From NCBI GenBank assembly GCA_963726005.1, contig CAVSAT010000006.1, forward strand, positions 124,001 to 188,000: a stretch of DNA of 64,000 nucleotides, given 5' to 3'. This document shows positions 1 through 8,467 of the stretch, piece after piece. The first letter of the stretch is position 1. The number at the start of each line of letters is the position of its first letter. Origin of the DNA: Bog-473 sp963726005 (lineage in GTDB: Bacteria; Actinomycetota; Acidimicrobiia; Acidimicrobiales; RAAP-2). A program made the translations under genes and the position numbers. A model generated the notes under the pieces. That model worked only from the letters and a program-made list of their open reading frames with translations, did no database searches and was not told the origin of the DNA.

Positions 1-509
1 CCGCGGTCGCGGGCGTCGCCGTCGGTGACCCGACGCTCGAGACGACCGAGATGGGCCCCTTGATCTCCGAGGCCCATCTGGGCACGGTGTCGTCGTTCGT
101 GCCCGAGGGTGCTCCGGTGGCGGTGCGCGGGGAGTGCCCCGGGGGCCCGGGCAACTGGTTCGCCCCGACGGTGTTGGCACCGGTCGACCCCGGCGACCGC
201 GCCGCCACCGAGGAGATCTTCGGACCGGTGGTGGTCGTCATCCCCTTCGAGGACGAGGCCGATGCCGTCCGCCTGGCCAACGACACTCCTTTCGGGCTGT
301 CCGGCTCGCTGTGGACCCGCGACGTCGGGCGGGCCCTGCGCGTGGCGCGGGCCGTCGAGACGGGCACGCTGTCGGTCAACTCGCACTCGTCGGTGCGCTA
401 CTGGACGCCCTTCGGCGGCGTCAAGCAGTCGGGCATCGGCCGCGAGCTCGGGCCCGACGCCCTGGAGGCGTTCAGCGACGTCAAGAACGTCTTCATCAGC
501 TCGGACTGA
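1..509 (+). CDS. Aldehyde dehydrogenase, C-terminal part (cut by window edge)
   Basis: The reading frame is open from base 3 and has no start in the window, so this is the C-terminal third of an NAD(P)-dependent aldehyde dehydrogenase, which oxidises an aldehyde to a carboxylate in the cytosol. Seen: the family signature EEIFGPV at about residue 75 of the visible part, the run ANDTPFGLSGSLWT, and the closing motif PFGGVKQSGIGRELG near the end. The catalytic Cys and Glu lie upstream of the window. The stop is followed after 40 bases by an SDR gene on the same strand, suggesting one transcript with a paired alcohol/aldehyde oxidation role (inference). The substrate cannot be deduced. Confidence 0.93.
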   Translation, partial: AVAGVAVGDPTLETTEMGPLISEAHLGTVSSFVPEGAPVAVRGECPGGPGNWFAPTVLAPVDPGDRAATEEIFGPVVVVIPFEDEADAVRLANDTPFGLSGSLWTRDVGRALRVARAVETGTLSVNSHSSVRYWTPFGGVKQSGIGRELGPDALEAFSDVKNVFISSD

Positions 510-549
510 TTCGGAGGAGCGGCATCCGCCGCCCGCACGGAGGAGAGAC

Positions 550-1336
550 ATGAGCGAGACATCCGCCTACGCCCGCCGCCTGGTCGACCGCGTCGCCGTC
601 GTCACCGGGGGCGCGAGCGGCATCGGCCGCGCCATGTGCGAGCGCTTCGCCGCCGAGGGCGCCAAGGTGGCCGTGGTCGACGTCGACGAGCGTGCCGGTG
701 GTGAGGTGGCGGCAGCGGTCGACGGCATGTTCGTCCGCGCCGATGTGACGTCCTCCGACGAGGTGGAGGCGCTGTACGGCGAGGTGGCCGCCCACTTCGG
801 CGGGCTCGACGTCTGTTGCAACAACGCCGGCATCAGCCCGCCCGACGACGACTCCATCCTCGACACCGGGCTCGAGGCGTGGGACCGTGTCCAGCGGGTC
901 AACCTCACGTCGGTGTATCTGTGCTGCAAGCACGCCATCCCGCACCTGCTCGCCCGCGGCAGGGGTTCGATCATCAACACGGCGTCGTTCGTTGCCGTCA
1001 TGGGCGCGGCGACCAGCCAGATCAGCTACACGGCTTCCAAGGGCGGTGTGCTCGCCCTGTCGCGCGAGCTCGGCGTGCAGTTCGCCGCGCCAGGGGGTGC
1101 GGGTGAACGCGCTCTGCCCGGGTCCGGTCAACACCCCGCTGCTCGTGGAGCTCTTCGCGGCGGACCCCGAGCGCGCCGCCCGACGGCTCGTGCACATACC
1201 CATGGGCCGTTTCGGCGAGGCCTCCGAGATCGCGGCGGCGGCGGCGTTCCTCGCCTCGGACGACTCGTCGTTCATCACCGCGTCGACCTTTCTCGTCGAC
1301 GGCGGCATCTCGGGCGCCTACGTCACGCCCTTGTGA
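550..1336 (+). CDS. Short-chain dehydrogenase/reductase, one frameshift
   Basis: Classical SDR: a soluble NAD(P)-dependent oxidoreductase. Seen: the Rossmann motif TGGASGIG at residues 19-26, NNAG near residue 97, YTASK carrying the catalytic Tyr and Lys near residue 160, and the C-terminal run NALCPGPVNTPLL followed by LVDGGISGAYVTPL. The start ATG follows GGAGGAGAGAC. The gene is broken by one extra base at about 1087 (ttcgcc-g-cgccag): the N-terminal two thirds read in one frame and the rest in the next. Removing that base restores a normal-length SDR of about 260 residues. This may be a sequencing insertion or an early pseudogene. It probably forms an operon with the upstream aldehyde dehydrogenase. 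Confidence 0.88.
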
Positions 1337-1425
1337 CCCGCGGCGCGGCGCGGTCTGACGGGTCACGCCGGCTCCTGCGAGCGGCCTCGTCACCGTGGCG
1401 CTCGACGGCGGACCACAATGGGTCG

Positions 1426-2343
1426 ATGGAGAACGCCGATCCCGATGCACCCTTCCCGACGGAGTACGTCTCGCTCCACGGGCACCAGATGGGATTTCGG
1501 CGGGCCGGCCGAGGTCCGACGCTCCTGCTCCTGCACGGGATAGCAGGGAGCTCCCGCACCTGGGTCCCGGCCATGCAGCTCCTGCAGCAGGGCCACGCGG
1601 TGTTGGCCCCCGACCTGCCGGGTCACGGCGAGTCCGACAAACCTCCCGGCGACTACTCGCTCGGCAACCTGGCGGCCAGCGTGCGCGACCTGTTGCGCCT
1701 GCTCGAGGTCGAGCGCGTCACGGTGATCGGCCAGTCCTACGGCGGCGGCGTCGCGTTGCAGTTCGCGTATCAGTTCCCCGAACTCTGCGAACGCCTGGTC
1801 CTGGTCGACGCCGGCGGACTCGGGCGCGAAGTGAGCTGGATCCTCCGGCTGGCCACGCTCCCGGCCGCCGAGTTCGTCATGCCGGTACTGTTCCCCGCGT
1901 TCGCCCGCAGCTGGGGAGACGCCGTGTCCCGGTTCTCGCGCGGCCTCGGATTTCGCAACGCGCGGGCCGACGAGGTGTGGAACGCCTACCGGTCCTTGAC
2001 CGATCCGGAGAGCCGCAAGGCGTTCGTCACCACCATGCGCGGCGTGATCGACCCGGGCGGCCAGAGCGTGAGCGCCATGGACCGCCTGTACCTGGCCGCC
2101 CACATGCCGACGCTCGTCGTGTGGGGGGACAGGGACACCATCATCCCCGTCGCCCACGCCCACAAGGTCCACGAGGCGATCCCGGGCAGCCGGCTGCGGA
2201 TCATGCCGGGGGTGGGCCACTTCCCCCAGGCGGAGGAGCCGGTCCGCTTCGTCGAGATCCTCGAGGAGTTCCTGCACGACAGCGAGCCCAGCCGCATCAC
2301 GCCCGACGAGATGCGTGCCCTGTTGCGCCAGGGTCCTGTCTGA
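1426..2343 (+). CDS. Alpha/beta-fold hydrolase
   Basis: An intact 305-residue alpha/beta hydrolase. Seen: the oxyanion-hole motif LLLLHGIAGSS (residues 33-43), the nucleophile elbow GQSYGGG with Ser104, an acid residue in WGDRD (Asp235 or Asp237), and the catalytic His265 in GVGHFPQ. There is no signal peptide, so it should be cytosolic. It lies about 90 bases after the SDR on the same strand. The fold covers esterases, C-C bond hydrolases and haloalkane-type enzymes; the Ser nucleophile argues against a dehalogenase. The exact substrate is unknown. Confidence 0.9.
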   Translation: MENADPDAPFPTEYVSLHGHQMGFRRAGRGPTLLLLHGIAGSSRTWVPAMQLLQQGHAVLAPDLPGHGESDKPPGDYSLGNLAASVRDLLRLLEVERVTVIGQSYGGGVALQFAYQFPELCERLVLVDAGGLGREVSWILRLATLPAAEFVMPVLFPAFARSWGDAVSRFSRGLGFRNARADEVWNAYRSLTDPESRKAFVTTMRGVIDPGGQSVSAMDRLYLAAHMPTLVVWGDRDTIIPVAHAHKVHEAIPGSRLRIMPGVGHFPQAEEPVRFVEILEEFLHDSEPSRITPDEMRALLRQGPV

Positions 2344-2920
2344 ATCCCGGGATCGGTGTGCAGGGACGCTGCGGGCGGCCCGGGACGCGAACGAGAGTCG
2401 CCCGTCACCTCCCGCGGCTCCCCTCATGGGGAAGAACTGGGGATGGCGGCCGCGGTGCTGGGGATGACCCGAAGAAAGGTGGGGAGAACATCTGGATTTC
2501 GCGAATGTCCATTGACCTTGCGTAGCGCGTGGCGCAACCTTTCTTGAGTTCGGAGACGAGAGCCCGCCGAACCTCAAGCGAGCGCCGAAAGGTGCGAGCG
2601 AGGGAAGCCCCAAGGGGAGCCGCAAGGCGAACCGGAGGTAAGCCGAGAGAACGCTGCAAGGCGGGATCGAGGGCCGGCAGCGAGCCCCGCAAGGGGAGGC
2701 GCACCGGAGCGGGCACGAGAATCCGATCTGCGGTGGTCCGTGGTGCGTCACGGTGGCTTCCCTGGAGCTGCCGGGGCCGGCCTCGGGCGGGGGTTGTCCG
2801 ACACGACCCCGGCGCGATGCCAGCGGTACATCGTTGACGTGGCCCCGAGGAGCACGGGAGGCTTCGGCCGAACGGTTACTCGGGGTTGCGTCGCGTCCGG
2901 GCGCATGTCGCGCCCTTCAT
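2344..2920. other. 577-bp intergenic region holding a structured RNA candidate
   Basis: There is no convincing protein gene between the hydrolase stop and the convergent nucleotidyltransferase stop. Open frames on both strands here are low-complexity (Arg/Gly/Ser-rich) and match no family I recognise. The middle part, 2543-2700, is purine-rich and contains several nested or consecutive hairpins, listed separately. The flanks (2344-2540 and 2710-2920) show nothing I can interpret. Confidence 0.5.
2543..2700 (+). ncRNA. Candidate structured non-coding RNA with GNRA hairpins
   Basis: Seen on the plus strand: an 11-bp stem with one bulged C (CTTGAGTTCGG at 2543-2553 against CCGAA and CTCAAG at 2567-2578); a 5-bp hairpin capped by GAAA (GCGCC-GAAA-GGTGC, 2582-2595); GCC-GCAA-GGC (2619-2628); and CCCC-GCAA-GGGG (2685-2696). 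A CCC/GGG hairpin also lies at 2608-2617. Three GNRA tetraloops in one orientation favour a plus-strand RNA. I do not recognise it as RNase P RNA, tmRNA, SRP RNA or 6S RNA: the core motifs of the first three are absent. It could instead be a dispersed repeat element. Confidence 0.4.
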
Positions 2921-3797
2921 CTAGCTGGGGCGCAGCGACGGCCAAAGGGCGGCGGGTCGCTCACCCGCGGCGACCTCGCGGTTCACCTCGGCCTGGACCA
3001 GCGACAGGTCGTCCGGGTGGGTGACGCCGACGCAGCGTCCCCGGGCCGCCAGGACGCTGAAGGAGCTGGTGCCGAGCGACCGGGCCACGACCTCGGGCAG
3101 GAGAACCTCTGACTCCTCGGACGCGTCGACGGCTTCGTCCATGGCGGCGCGGAGCGTCCGGTGGAAGGCGGCGGTGAAGCCCCAGAGGTTCATCGAGACC
3201 CGGGCGTCGGCGGACAGCGTGGTGGGCTCGCGCCCGTCGCCCGCCACGAAGCCGCCGTCGACGGTGGCGTGCACCTGGCGCCGCTCGTCCACCCCGAGCA
3301 GCCGCCCGTCGTCGGCCACCCGGCAGATGCCCCGGGTGACCGGCGAGAAGCCGATCACCGCATCGGCCAGCCGGTAGCCCACGAGCGCATTGGCGTCGCC
3401 ACCGGCCCGCAGGTGCTCGGCCAGGAGCGCACACCCGTCGCGGCCGTAGATGTCGTCGGCGTTGCCCACCCCGTAGGGAGCGGCTCCCACGTAGTCCGAG
3501 GCGCTCAGCACCGCGTCGACGGTTCCAGCGCGCTGACGGCTGGGTGGCGAAGCGCACGTCGACCGCGTCGGGCCAGGTGTGCTCGACGTGATAGCGGATG
3601 GCAGGGCCGCTGGCGGGGCCGAGCACCAAGACGATGGTCTCGAACCCGGCCGCCAGCGCGTCGGACGCCACCAGGTCGATGACGGCCTCACCGTGGGTCC
3701 CGACCGGCGCCAGTGGCTTGAGGCCGCCGTAGCGCTTGGCCCGGCCCCCCGCCAGGATGACCAGCGAGAGTCCTGGCGCGTCCTCCTCCGCGCTCAT
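2921..3797 (-). CDS. MobA-like nucleotidyltransferase, one frameshift
   Basis: NTP-transferase fold, of the kind that moves a nucleotidyl group to a sugar phosphate, cofactor or alcohol phosphate. Seen: the N-terminal signature LVILAGGRAKRYGGLKPLAPVG, then ALAAGFETIVLVLGP, and further down NADDIYGRDGCALLAEHL, which fits the acceptor-site loop. The start ATG overlaps the upstream KASIII stop by 4 bases (ATGA), so translation is probably coupled. One extra base at about 3535 separates the N-terminal and C-terminal parts; removing it joins RFATQPS to QRAGTVDAVL. The length (about 290 residues) is normal. The coupled gene order suggests a role in the same pathway as the thiolase and KASIII enzymes, but the substrate is unknown. 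Confidence 0.75.
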
Positions 3798-4720
3798 TCG
3801 CTCCAGCGGAAGACCGCGCTGGCCCAGGTCATTCCGCCACCGAATCCCGTCAGCAACAGGTTGTCGCCCTCGTGGACCCGGCCGTCTTCGATCGCGTCGT
3901 TGAGGGCGAGCGGAATGGACGCCGAGGACGTGTTGCCGTACCGGTCGATGACGACCATCGTCCGCTCCTCGGGGATGCCCAGGCGCTGGCAGGCGGCCTG
4001 GATGATCCGCACGTTGGCCTGGTGGGGCACCATCAGGGAGATGTCGTCGGGTCCGAGGCCGGCATCGGCCATGGCCCGCTCGGCCGACTCGACCACGACC
4101 CGGACCGCACGGCGGAACACCTCCTTGCCGTCCATGAACAAGGTGCCGCCGTGCTCGCACTTGAGCAGGTGCTTGAGAGCCCCGTCGGAGTTCAGGTTCC
4201 AGCTCAGCAGGCTCCCGGGGCCGTCCACCGGTTCCACGACGACGGCGCCGGCCCCGTCGCCGACGATGATGGCGATCTTGCGGTCGTCCATGTCGGTGAT
4301 CCGCGACAGCGTCTCGGAGCCGACCAGGAGGACCGGGCCAGACCCGACCGCGATGAGGCCGGCCGTCGTGACCAGGCCGTACACGAAGCCCGAGCACGCC
4401 GCGTTGATGTCGAAGGCGCCCCCGCGCATGCCGATCCCGTGCTGCACGGTCGGAGCCGTCCCGGGGACGATGCCGTCGGGTGTCGTGGTCGCCAGGACGA
4501 GGTTGTCGATCTCCTGGGCCGTCCGCCCGGCCCGGGCCAGCGCGGCCTGGGCGGCCTCGATGGCCAGGCCCGACGTCGTCCCGCCGATGTGACGCTCGCG
4601 GATCCCGGTGCGCTCGACGATCCACTCGTCACTGGTGTCGAGGTTGACCGCCATGTCGTCGTTGGTCACGACCTTGTCCGGCACGGCGATGCCCCAACCG
4701 GTGATCCGGATCCCCCTCAC
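3794..4720 (-). CDS. fabH: 3-oxoacyl-ACP synthase III (KASIII-like)
   Basis: Thiolase-superfamily condensing enzyme that joins an acyl-CoA starter with an extender (malonyl-ACP in fatty acid synthesis). Seen: catalytic Cys109 in NAACSGF, His233 in PHQANVRI, Asn263 in YGNTSSASIP, and the N-terminal TSDEWIVERTGIRERHI block typical of FabH. Length 308 residues, as usual. The GTG start overlaps the thiolase stop by 4 bases, and the gene stop overlaps the next ATG. Because it sits in an operon with an SCP2-type thiolase and a luciferase-like enzyme rather than with fabD/acpP/fabF, it may serve a dedicated pathway instead of bulk fatty acid initiation (inference). Confidence 0.88.
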   Translation of the reverse strand: MRGIRITGWGIAVPDKVVTNDDMAVNLDTSDEWIVERTGIRERHIGGTTSGLAIEAAQAALARAGRTAQEIDNLVLATTTPDGIVPGTAPTVQHGIGMRGGAFDINAACSGFVYGLVTTAGLIAVGSGPVLLVGSETLSRITDMDDRKIAIIVGDGAGAVVVEPVDGPGSLLSWNLNSDGALKHLLKCEHGGTLFMDGKEVFRRAVRVVVESAERAMADAGLGPDDISLMVPHQANVRIIQAACQRLGIPEERTMVVIDRYGNTSSASIPLALNDAIEDGRVHEGDNLLLTGFGGGMTWASAVFRWSE

Positions 4721-5913
4721 GCAGCGGACCCGGCACGGACCGCGTGGATGCCGACGAACCCGGCGTCCCCGTAGATGATGCCGCCCGTGTTCACCGCCAC
4801 CCCGACACGGACCCCCGACACCTGCCGGGCGCCGGCGCGGCCGCGCAGCTGCGCGGCCAACTCGACCACCTGGGCCAGCCCGGTGGCACCCAGGGGGTGC
4901 CCGCGGCCCACCAGGCCGCCGCTGGAGTTCACCACCAGACCGGGGGTGTCGACGCCGGTGGCGCCGGACTCGGTGGCGGGGCCGGCCTCCCCGGGGGCGA
5001 AGAACCCGAGCGACTCCAGGGCGAAGAGCTCCTCGGCCGCCGTGGCGTCGTGCAGCTCGACGATGTCGGCCTCGTCGGGCCCGAACCCGAAGGCCTCCCA
5101 GGCGCACGCGGCGACCTGGGTCAGCCGGTCGTGGTAGTCCAGCGAGCCGTTTCCCGAGCGGGCCACCGAACCGATGATACGGGGACAGGTGGCGGGTGCC
5201 CGAAGCTGGGGCCCGCCGAGCACCATGGCCGCCGCGCCGTCCGTGAACGAGCTGCACATCAGGCGGGTCAGGACGCCCGCGACCTGGGGTGAGGCGAGGA
5301 CCTCGTCGATGGTGACGGATCGTTGGAACTGGGCCAACGGGTTGCGCGACGCGTGGTTGAAGGCCTTGACCGCGGCTGCGGCGATCTGGCGCACGGTCGC
5401 GCCAGTCTCGGCCATGAGGCGATGGGCCCAGCCGTTGTTGAGGCCCATGAGGATGCTCCCGGCCGGGTTGTCATCCTCGTGGCGCCGCTCGTGCAGGTCC
5501 CGGCGGTACTCCGCCGGCAGGCCGTCCTCAATCCCGGCGATCGTCTCGGCCCGGTTGCCCGTCCACATCTTCTCGACGCCCAGTGCCAGGACGGGACGAT
5601 CCTGGACGGTGGCCGCCATCGTGGCCAGGTGCAACGCCGAGCTGCCCCCGGCGCACGAGTTGTCGATGTTGATGATCGCCGCCTCGTTGAGCCCGGCCTT
5701 GCGCAACCAGGTCTGCCCGCGCATGCAGCCCTGGTCGGTGAGCCTCCCCGCCATCGCGTTCCCGACCATGACGAGGCCGAGCTCGTGGGCGGACATGCCG
5801 GCGTCGTCGAGCGCCTCGTGGACGACCTCGTAGGCCATGAGTTCCGGCTCGAGGTCGCGGCGGCTCATGTCGGTCATGCCGGTCCCGAGGATGGCGACGT
5901 CGGTCGTGCTCAC
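4717..5913 (-). CDS. SCP2-type thiolase (acyl-CoA acetyltransferase-like)
   Basis: Thiolase-family protein that would make or cleave a beta-ketoacyl-CoA. Seen: nucleophile Cys87 in DNSCAGGSSALH, the motif ELHDATAAEE in the position of the HDCF block that marks SCP2/SCP-x thiolases, and VGRGHPLGATG near the C terminus. The second Cys of classical biosynthetic thiolases is not seen; NTGGIIYGDAG occupies that end. Length 398 residues. The GTG start at 5913 overlaps the luciferase-like stop by 4 bases. SCP2-type thiolases in actinobacteria often act in steroid or branched lipid metabolism, so a sterol or lipid role is possible but unproven. Confidence 0.87.
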   Translation of the reverse strand: MSTTDVAILGTGMTDMSRRDLEPELMAYEVVHEALDDAGMSAHELGLVMVGNAMAGRLTDQGCMRGQTWLRKAGLNEAAIINIDNSCAGGSSALHLATMAATVQDRPVLALGVEKMWTGNRAETIAGIEDGLPAEYRRDLHERRHEDDNPAGSILMGLNNGWAHRLMAETGATVRQIAAAAVKAFNHASRNPLAQFQRSVTIDEVLASPQVAGVLTRLMCSSFTDGAAAMVLGGPQLRAPATCPRIIGSVARSGNGSLDYHDRLTQVAACAWEAFGFGPDEADIVELHDATAAEELFALESLGFFAPGEAGPATESGATGVDTPGLVVNSSGGLVGRGHPLGATGLAQVVELAAQLRGRAGARQVSGVRVGVAVNTGGIIYGDAGFVGIHAVRAGSAA

Positions 5914-6830
5914 GCCGGCATTCCGGTCAGGATCCGGCGCTCGTCGCCGGCGAACGCGGCGCGCAGCAGGGCGAAGTGCTCGACCGCGGGCGACCCGGCC
6001 ACCATCACGACGATGTGGCGGGCCCCGGCGTCCGCGTAGCGCCGCAACGCGGCGGCGCACCTCTCGGGCGATCCCGCCACCAGATGGCGCTGGAAGGCCT
6101 TGGGGGGGAGCCGGTACAGCCGCGACAGCCAGTCCGCGCCGTGGGCCGGCGCCAGGTCGTCGTCCCCCACGCAGGCGAAGACCACCACGGCGGCCTCCAC
6201 GACCCCGGGCTCACGGCCGGCCTCGGCCGTCTCGCGCCTGAGTGCCTCCAGCCCGGCCGCGTACTGATCCGGGGCCAGGAAGAGGGGGACCCACCCGTCG
6301 CCGACGGCCGCGGCCCGCCGACGGGCCGCGGCGCTCGAGCCCCCGAACCAGAGTGGCACCGGGGGAGAAGCGGGTTCCTGGACGTACTCGGAGCCCGGTC
6401 CGCCCGGTCTGCCCCAGGCGGCACGGAGGTCGGCGACGCCCTCGTCGAGCAGCAGGCCCCGGCGGTGGAAGTCCACCCCGGCGCGCTCGTACTCGCCCTC
6501 GTGGATGCCGACACCGAGGCCGAGGACGAAGCGCCCGCCCGAGAGGAGTTGGATCGCCGTCGCCTGCTTGGCCACGGCCGCAGAGCGACGCAGGGGGAGC
6601 TGCAGCACGCATGTGCCCAGGGTCGGCCGTCTCGTCGCGACGGCGGCGACGGCCAGGGTCGTCAGCGACTCGCCCATGGGGTGGGGCCAGAACAGATGGT
6701 CGACCGCCCACAGCGAGTCGGCGCCCGTGGCCTCGGCCCGCCGGCAGAGCTCCACCAGATCCGGCGCGCTCCCGGTGCCACCCGAAGTACTACTTGAGGT
6801 AGCACCAGCGCTAGATCGGAGTTCTCCCTG
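5910..6830 (-). CDS. Luciferase-like (LLM class) oxidoreductase, start unresolved
   Basis: TIM-barrel flavin- or F420-dependent monooxygenase/reductase. Seen: DLVELCRRAEATGADSLWAVDHLFW, LSGGRFVLGLGVGIHEGEYERAGVDF, and PLWFGGSSAAARRRAAAVGDGWVPL, all typical family blocks. The first beta strand of the barrel is not visible in this frame. A fitting strand, LALVLPQVV, lies at about 6795-6826 in a neighbouring frame, so a frameshift near 6790 is likely and the true start was not determined. It leads the overlapping thiolase/KASIII/nucleotidyltransferase operon. F420 rather than FMN dependence is a guess from the actinobacterial setting. Confidence 0.75.
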   Translation of the reverse strand, partial: QGELRSSAGATSSSTSGGTGSAPDLVELCRRAEATGADSLWAVDHLFWPHPMGESLTTLAVAAVATRRPTLGTCVLQLPLRRSAAVAKQATAIQLLSGGRFVLGLGVGIHEGEYERAGVDFHRRGLLLDEGVADLRAAWGRPGGPGSEYVQEPASPPVPLWFGGSSAAARRRAAAVGDGWVPLFLAPDQYAAGLEALRRETAEAGREPGVVEAAVVVFACVGDDDLAPAHGADWLSRLYRLPPKAFQRHLVAGSPERCAAALRRYADAGARHIVVMVAGSPAVEHFALLRAAFAGDERRILTGMPA

Positions 6831-6945
6831 CGTGGTGGGGGGAGGATGAGCCCGAGGGACGGGTGGCGCGCTCCGCTTCCTACCGGGGTCACACCGACAT
6901 AGTACGTCGGTCCCGGCGGCCTGCCCATTCCATTTGCTGGGCGCC

Positions 6946-7413
6946 CTAATCGGGGGGCCGTGCCGTCTCGACCGCCCCTGCGGCACCGCCGGGGTTGCCG
7001 AGGACGGCGAGCGTGCAGCGGGCCTCGCAGACGGGCCTTCCGCCGTCGTCGGCCAGGGCGATCCGCCAGACCTGGATGGTCCGCCCCACGCGCACGGGCG
7101 TCGCCTCGGCCGTCAGATGGCCGTCGCGCACCGAGCGGAGGTGGCTGGCGTTGAGCTCGATCCCGACGACGCTGCGCTCGGGACCGGCCGCCAGCGCGGC
7201 GCCGAAACTGGCCGCCGACTCGGCCAGGAGGGCCGACACCCCGCCGTGGAGGATGCCGTAGGGCTGGTGCACCCGCCAGTCCACGGGGAGGCGCATGACG
7301 ACCCGCTCGGGGCCGGCCTCGAGGACCTCCACGTCGAGGAGCTCGTGAATGCTGTGGCGTCCGTCGGGCAACGGCGCCGAGCCACGGTCAGGCGTGGCAG
7401 GGTGCGTGGTCAC
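6946..7413 (-). CDS. PaaI-type hotdog thioesterase
   Basis: Hotdog-fold acyl-CoA thioesterase of 155 residues, GTG start. Seen: YGILHGGVSALLAESAAS, the classical PaaI/YbgC-like active-site block with the HGG turn and a downstream Glu/Ser, followed by VGIELNASHLRSVRDGHLTAEA. It would hydrolyse an acyl-CoA to the free acid and CoA in the cytosol. It is separated from the luciferase-like gene by an interval of roughly 115 bases, so it may be the first gene of the same transcript. The N-terminal 15 residues are low-complexity. Confidence 0.87.
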   Translation of the reverse strand: MTTHPATPDRGSAPLPDGRHSIHELLDVEVLEAGPERVVMRLPVDWRVHQPYGILHGGVSALLAESAASFGAALAAGPERSVVGIELNASHLRSVRDGHLTAEATPVRVGRTIQVWRIALADDGGRPVCEARCTLAVLGNPGGAAGAVETARPPD

Positions 7414-7449
7414 CGCCGCATGTTAGGGGCGCGCCGTTAACCTGCGGTC

Positions 7450-8467
7450 GTGCCCGACGTGGTCGACCTGCGCAGCGACACCGTCACCCAGCCGACGCCG
7501 CCGATGCGGCGCGCCATGGCCGCGGCCGTCGTCGGTGACGACGACTACGGCGAGGACCCGACGGTCCGTTTGCTGGAGGAGACGTTCGCGGCGCGGGTGG
7601 GCAAGCCGGCCGCCCTGTTCGTGCCCTCCGGCGTGATGGCCAACCAGATCGCCGTGCGCGTCCTCTCGACGCCGGGGACCGCCGTCGTCGCGGGACGCCG
7701 TCAGCACGTGGTCGCCTACGAGTACGGCGCGGCGGCCATGAACGCCGGGATCCAGTTCATCGGGCTCGACGACGACGACGGCATGCTCCGCGCCGGCGAC
7801 GTCCGCCGCGCGCGGCAGGCGTCCGAGCACCACCAGCCGTCGGTAGCGCTCGTGTGCATCGAGAACACGCACATGGCCGCGTCGGGCGCCGTCTGGACGA
7901 TGCCCGGTCTCCGCGCGCTCGCCGACGCCGCGGGCCCCGTCCCGGTCCACCTGGACGGGGCGCGGCTGTTCAACGCCGAGGTGGCCACCGGGGTGCCCGC
8001 AGCCGACTGGGCGGCGCCCGCCACGACGCGTCTCGTGCTGCCTGTCCAAGGGCTTGTGCGCGCCGGTCGGATCGCTGCTCGCCGGCCCGGCGGACGTGAT
8101 CGCCGAGGGCCGGCTCGCGCGCAAGCGGCTGGGGGGAGGCATGCGCCAGGCCGGCGTCCTCGCCGCGCCGGGACTGCTGGCGCTCTCCGAGATGGTCGAC
8201 CGGCTCGCCGAGGACCACGCCCGGGCGTCCCGGCTGGCCGACGCGGTGGCGGTGCGCTGGCCGCACTGCGGGCTCGATCCGGCCGCAGTGCTGACCAACA
8301 TCGTCACCTTCACGCACGAGGACCCCGACAAGCTCGTGGCCCACCTGGAGGGCCACGGGGTGCTGGCCCATGCCGTCGCACCGGAGATCGTCCGCTTCGT
8401 CACGCACCGCGACGTCGACGACGGCGGCATCGCGCGCGCCATCGCGGCCGTGGCCGGCGCGCCGTGA
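7450..8467 (+). CDS. Threonine aldolase-like PLP enzyme, one frameshift
   Basis: Fold-type I PLP enzyme of the beta-eliminating lyase/low-specificity threonine aldolase family, which cleaves threonine-type beta-hydroxy amino acids to glycine and an aldehyde. Seen: VVDLRSDTVTQPTPPMRRAM at the N terminus, MAAAVVGDDDYGEDPTV, VHLDGARLFNA with the PLP-binding Asp, and in the next frame SCCLSKGLCAPVGS with the Schiff-base Lys. GTG start at 7450. One extra base at about 8029 breaks the frame exactly before the PLP lysine block; removing it gives a normal protein of about 338 residues. The stop overlaps the next gene's GTG. Confidence 0.85.

Noticed and set aside
109..2343. One very long plus-strand open frame spanning the aldehyde dehydrogenase end, the SDR and the hydrolase
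   Set aside because: It is a chance open frame in GC-rich DNA. The aldehyde dehydrogenase end lies in a different frame, and the SDR and the hydrolase have their own starts.
2529..2837. Arg/Gly-rich open frame as a small protein
   Set aside because: Low-complexity translation, no ribosome site, and overlap with strong RNA stems; more likely non-coding.
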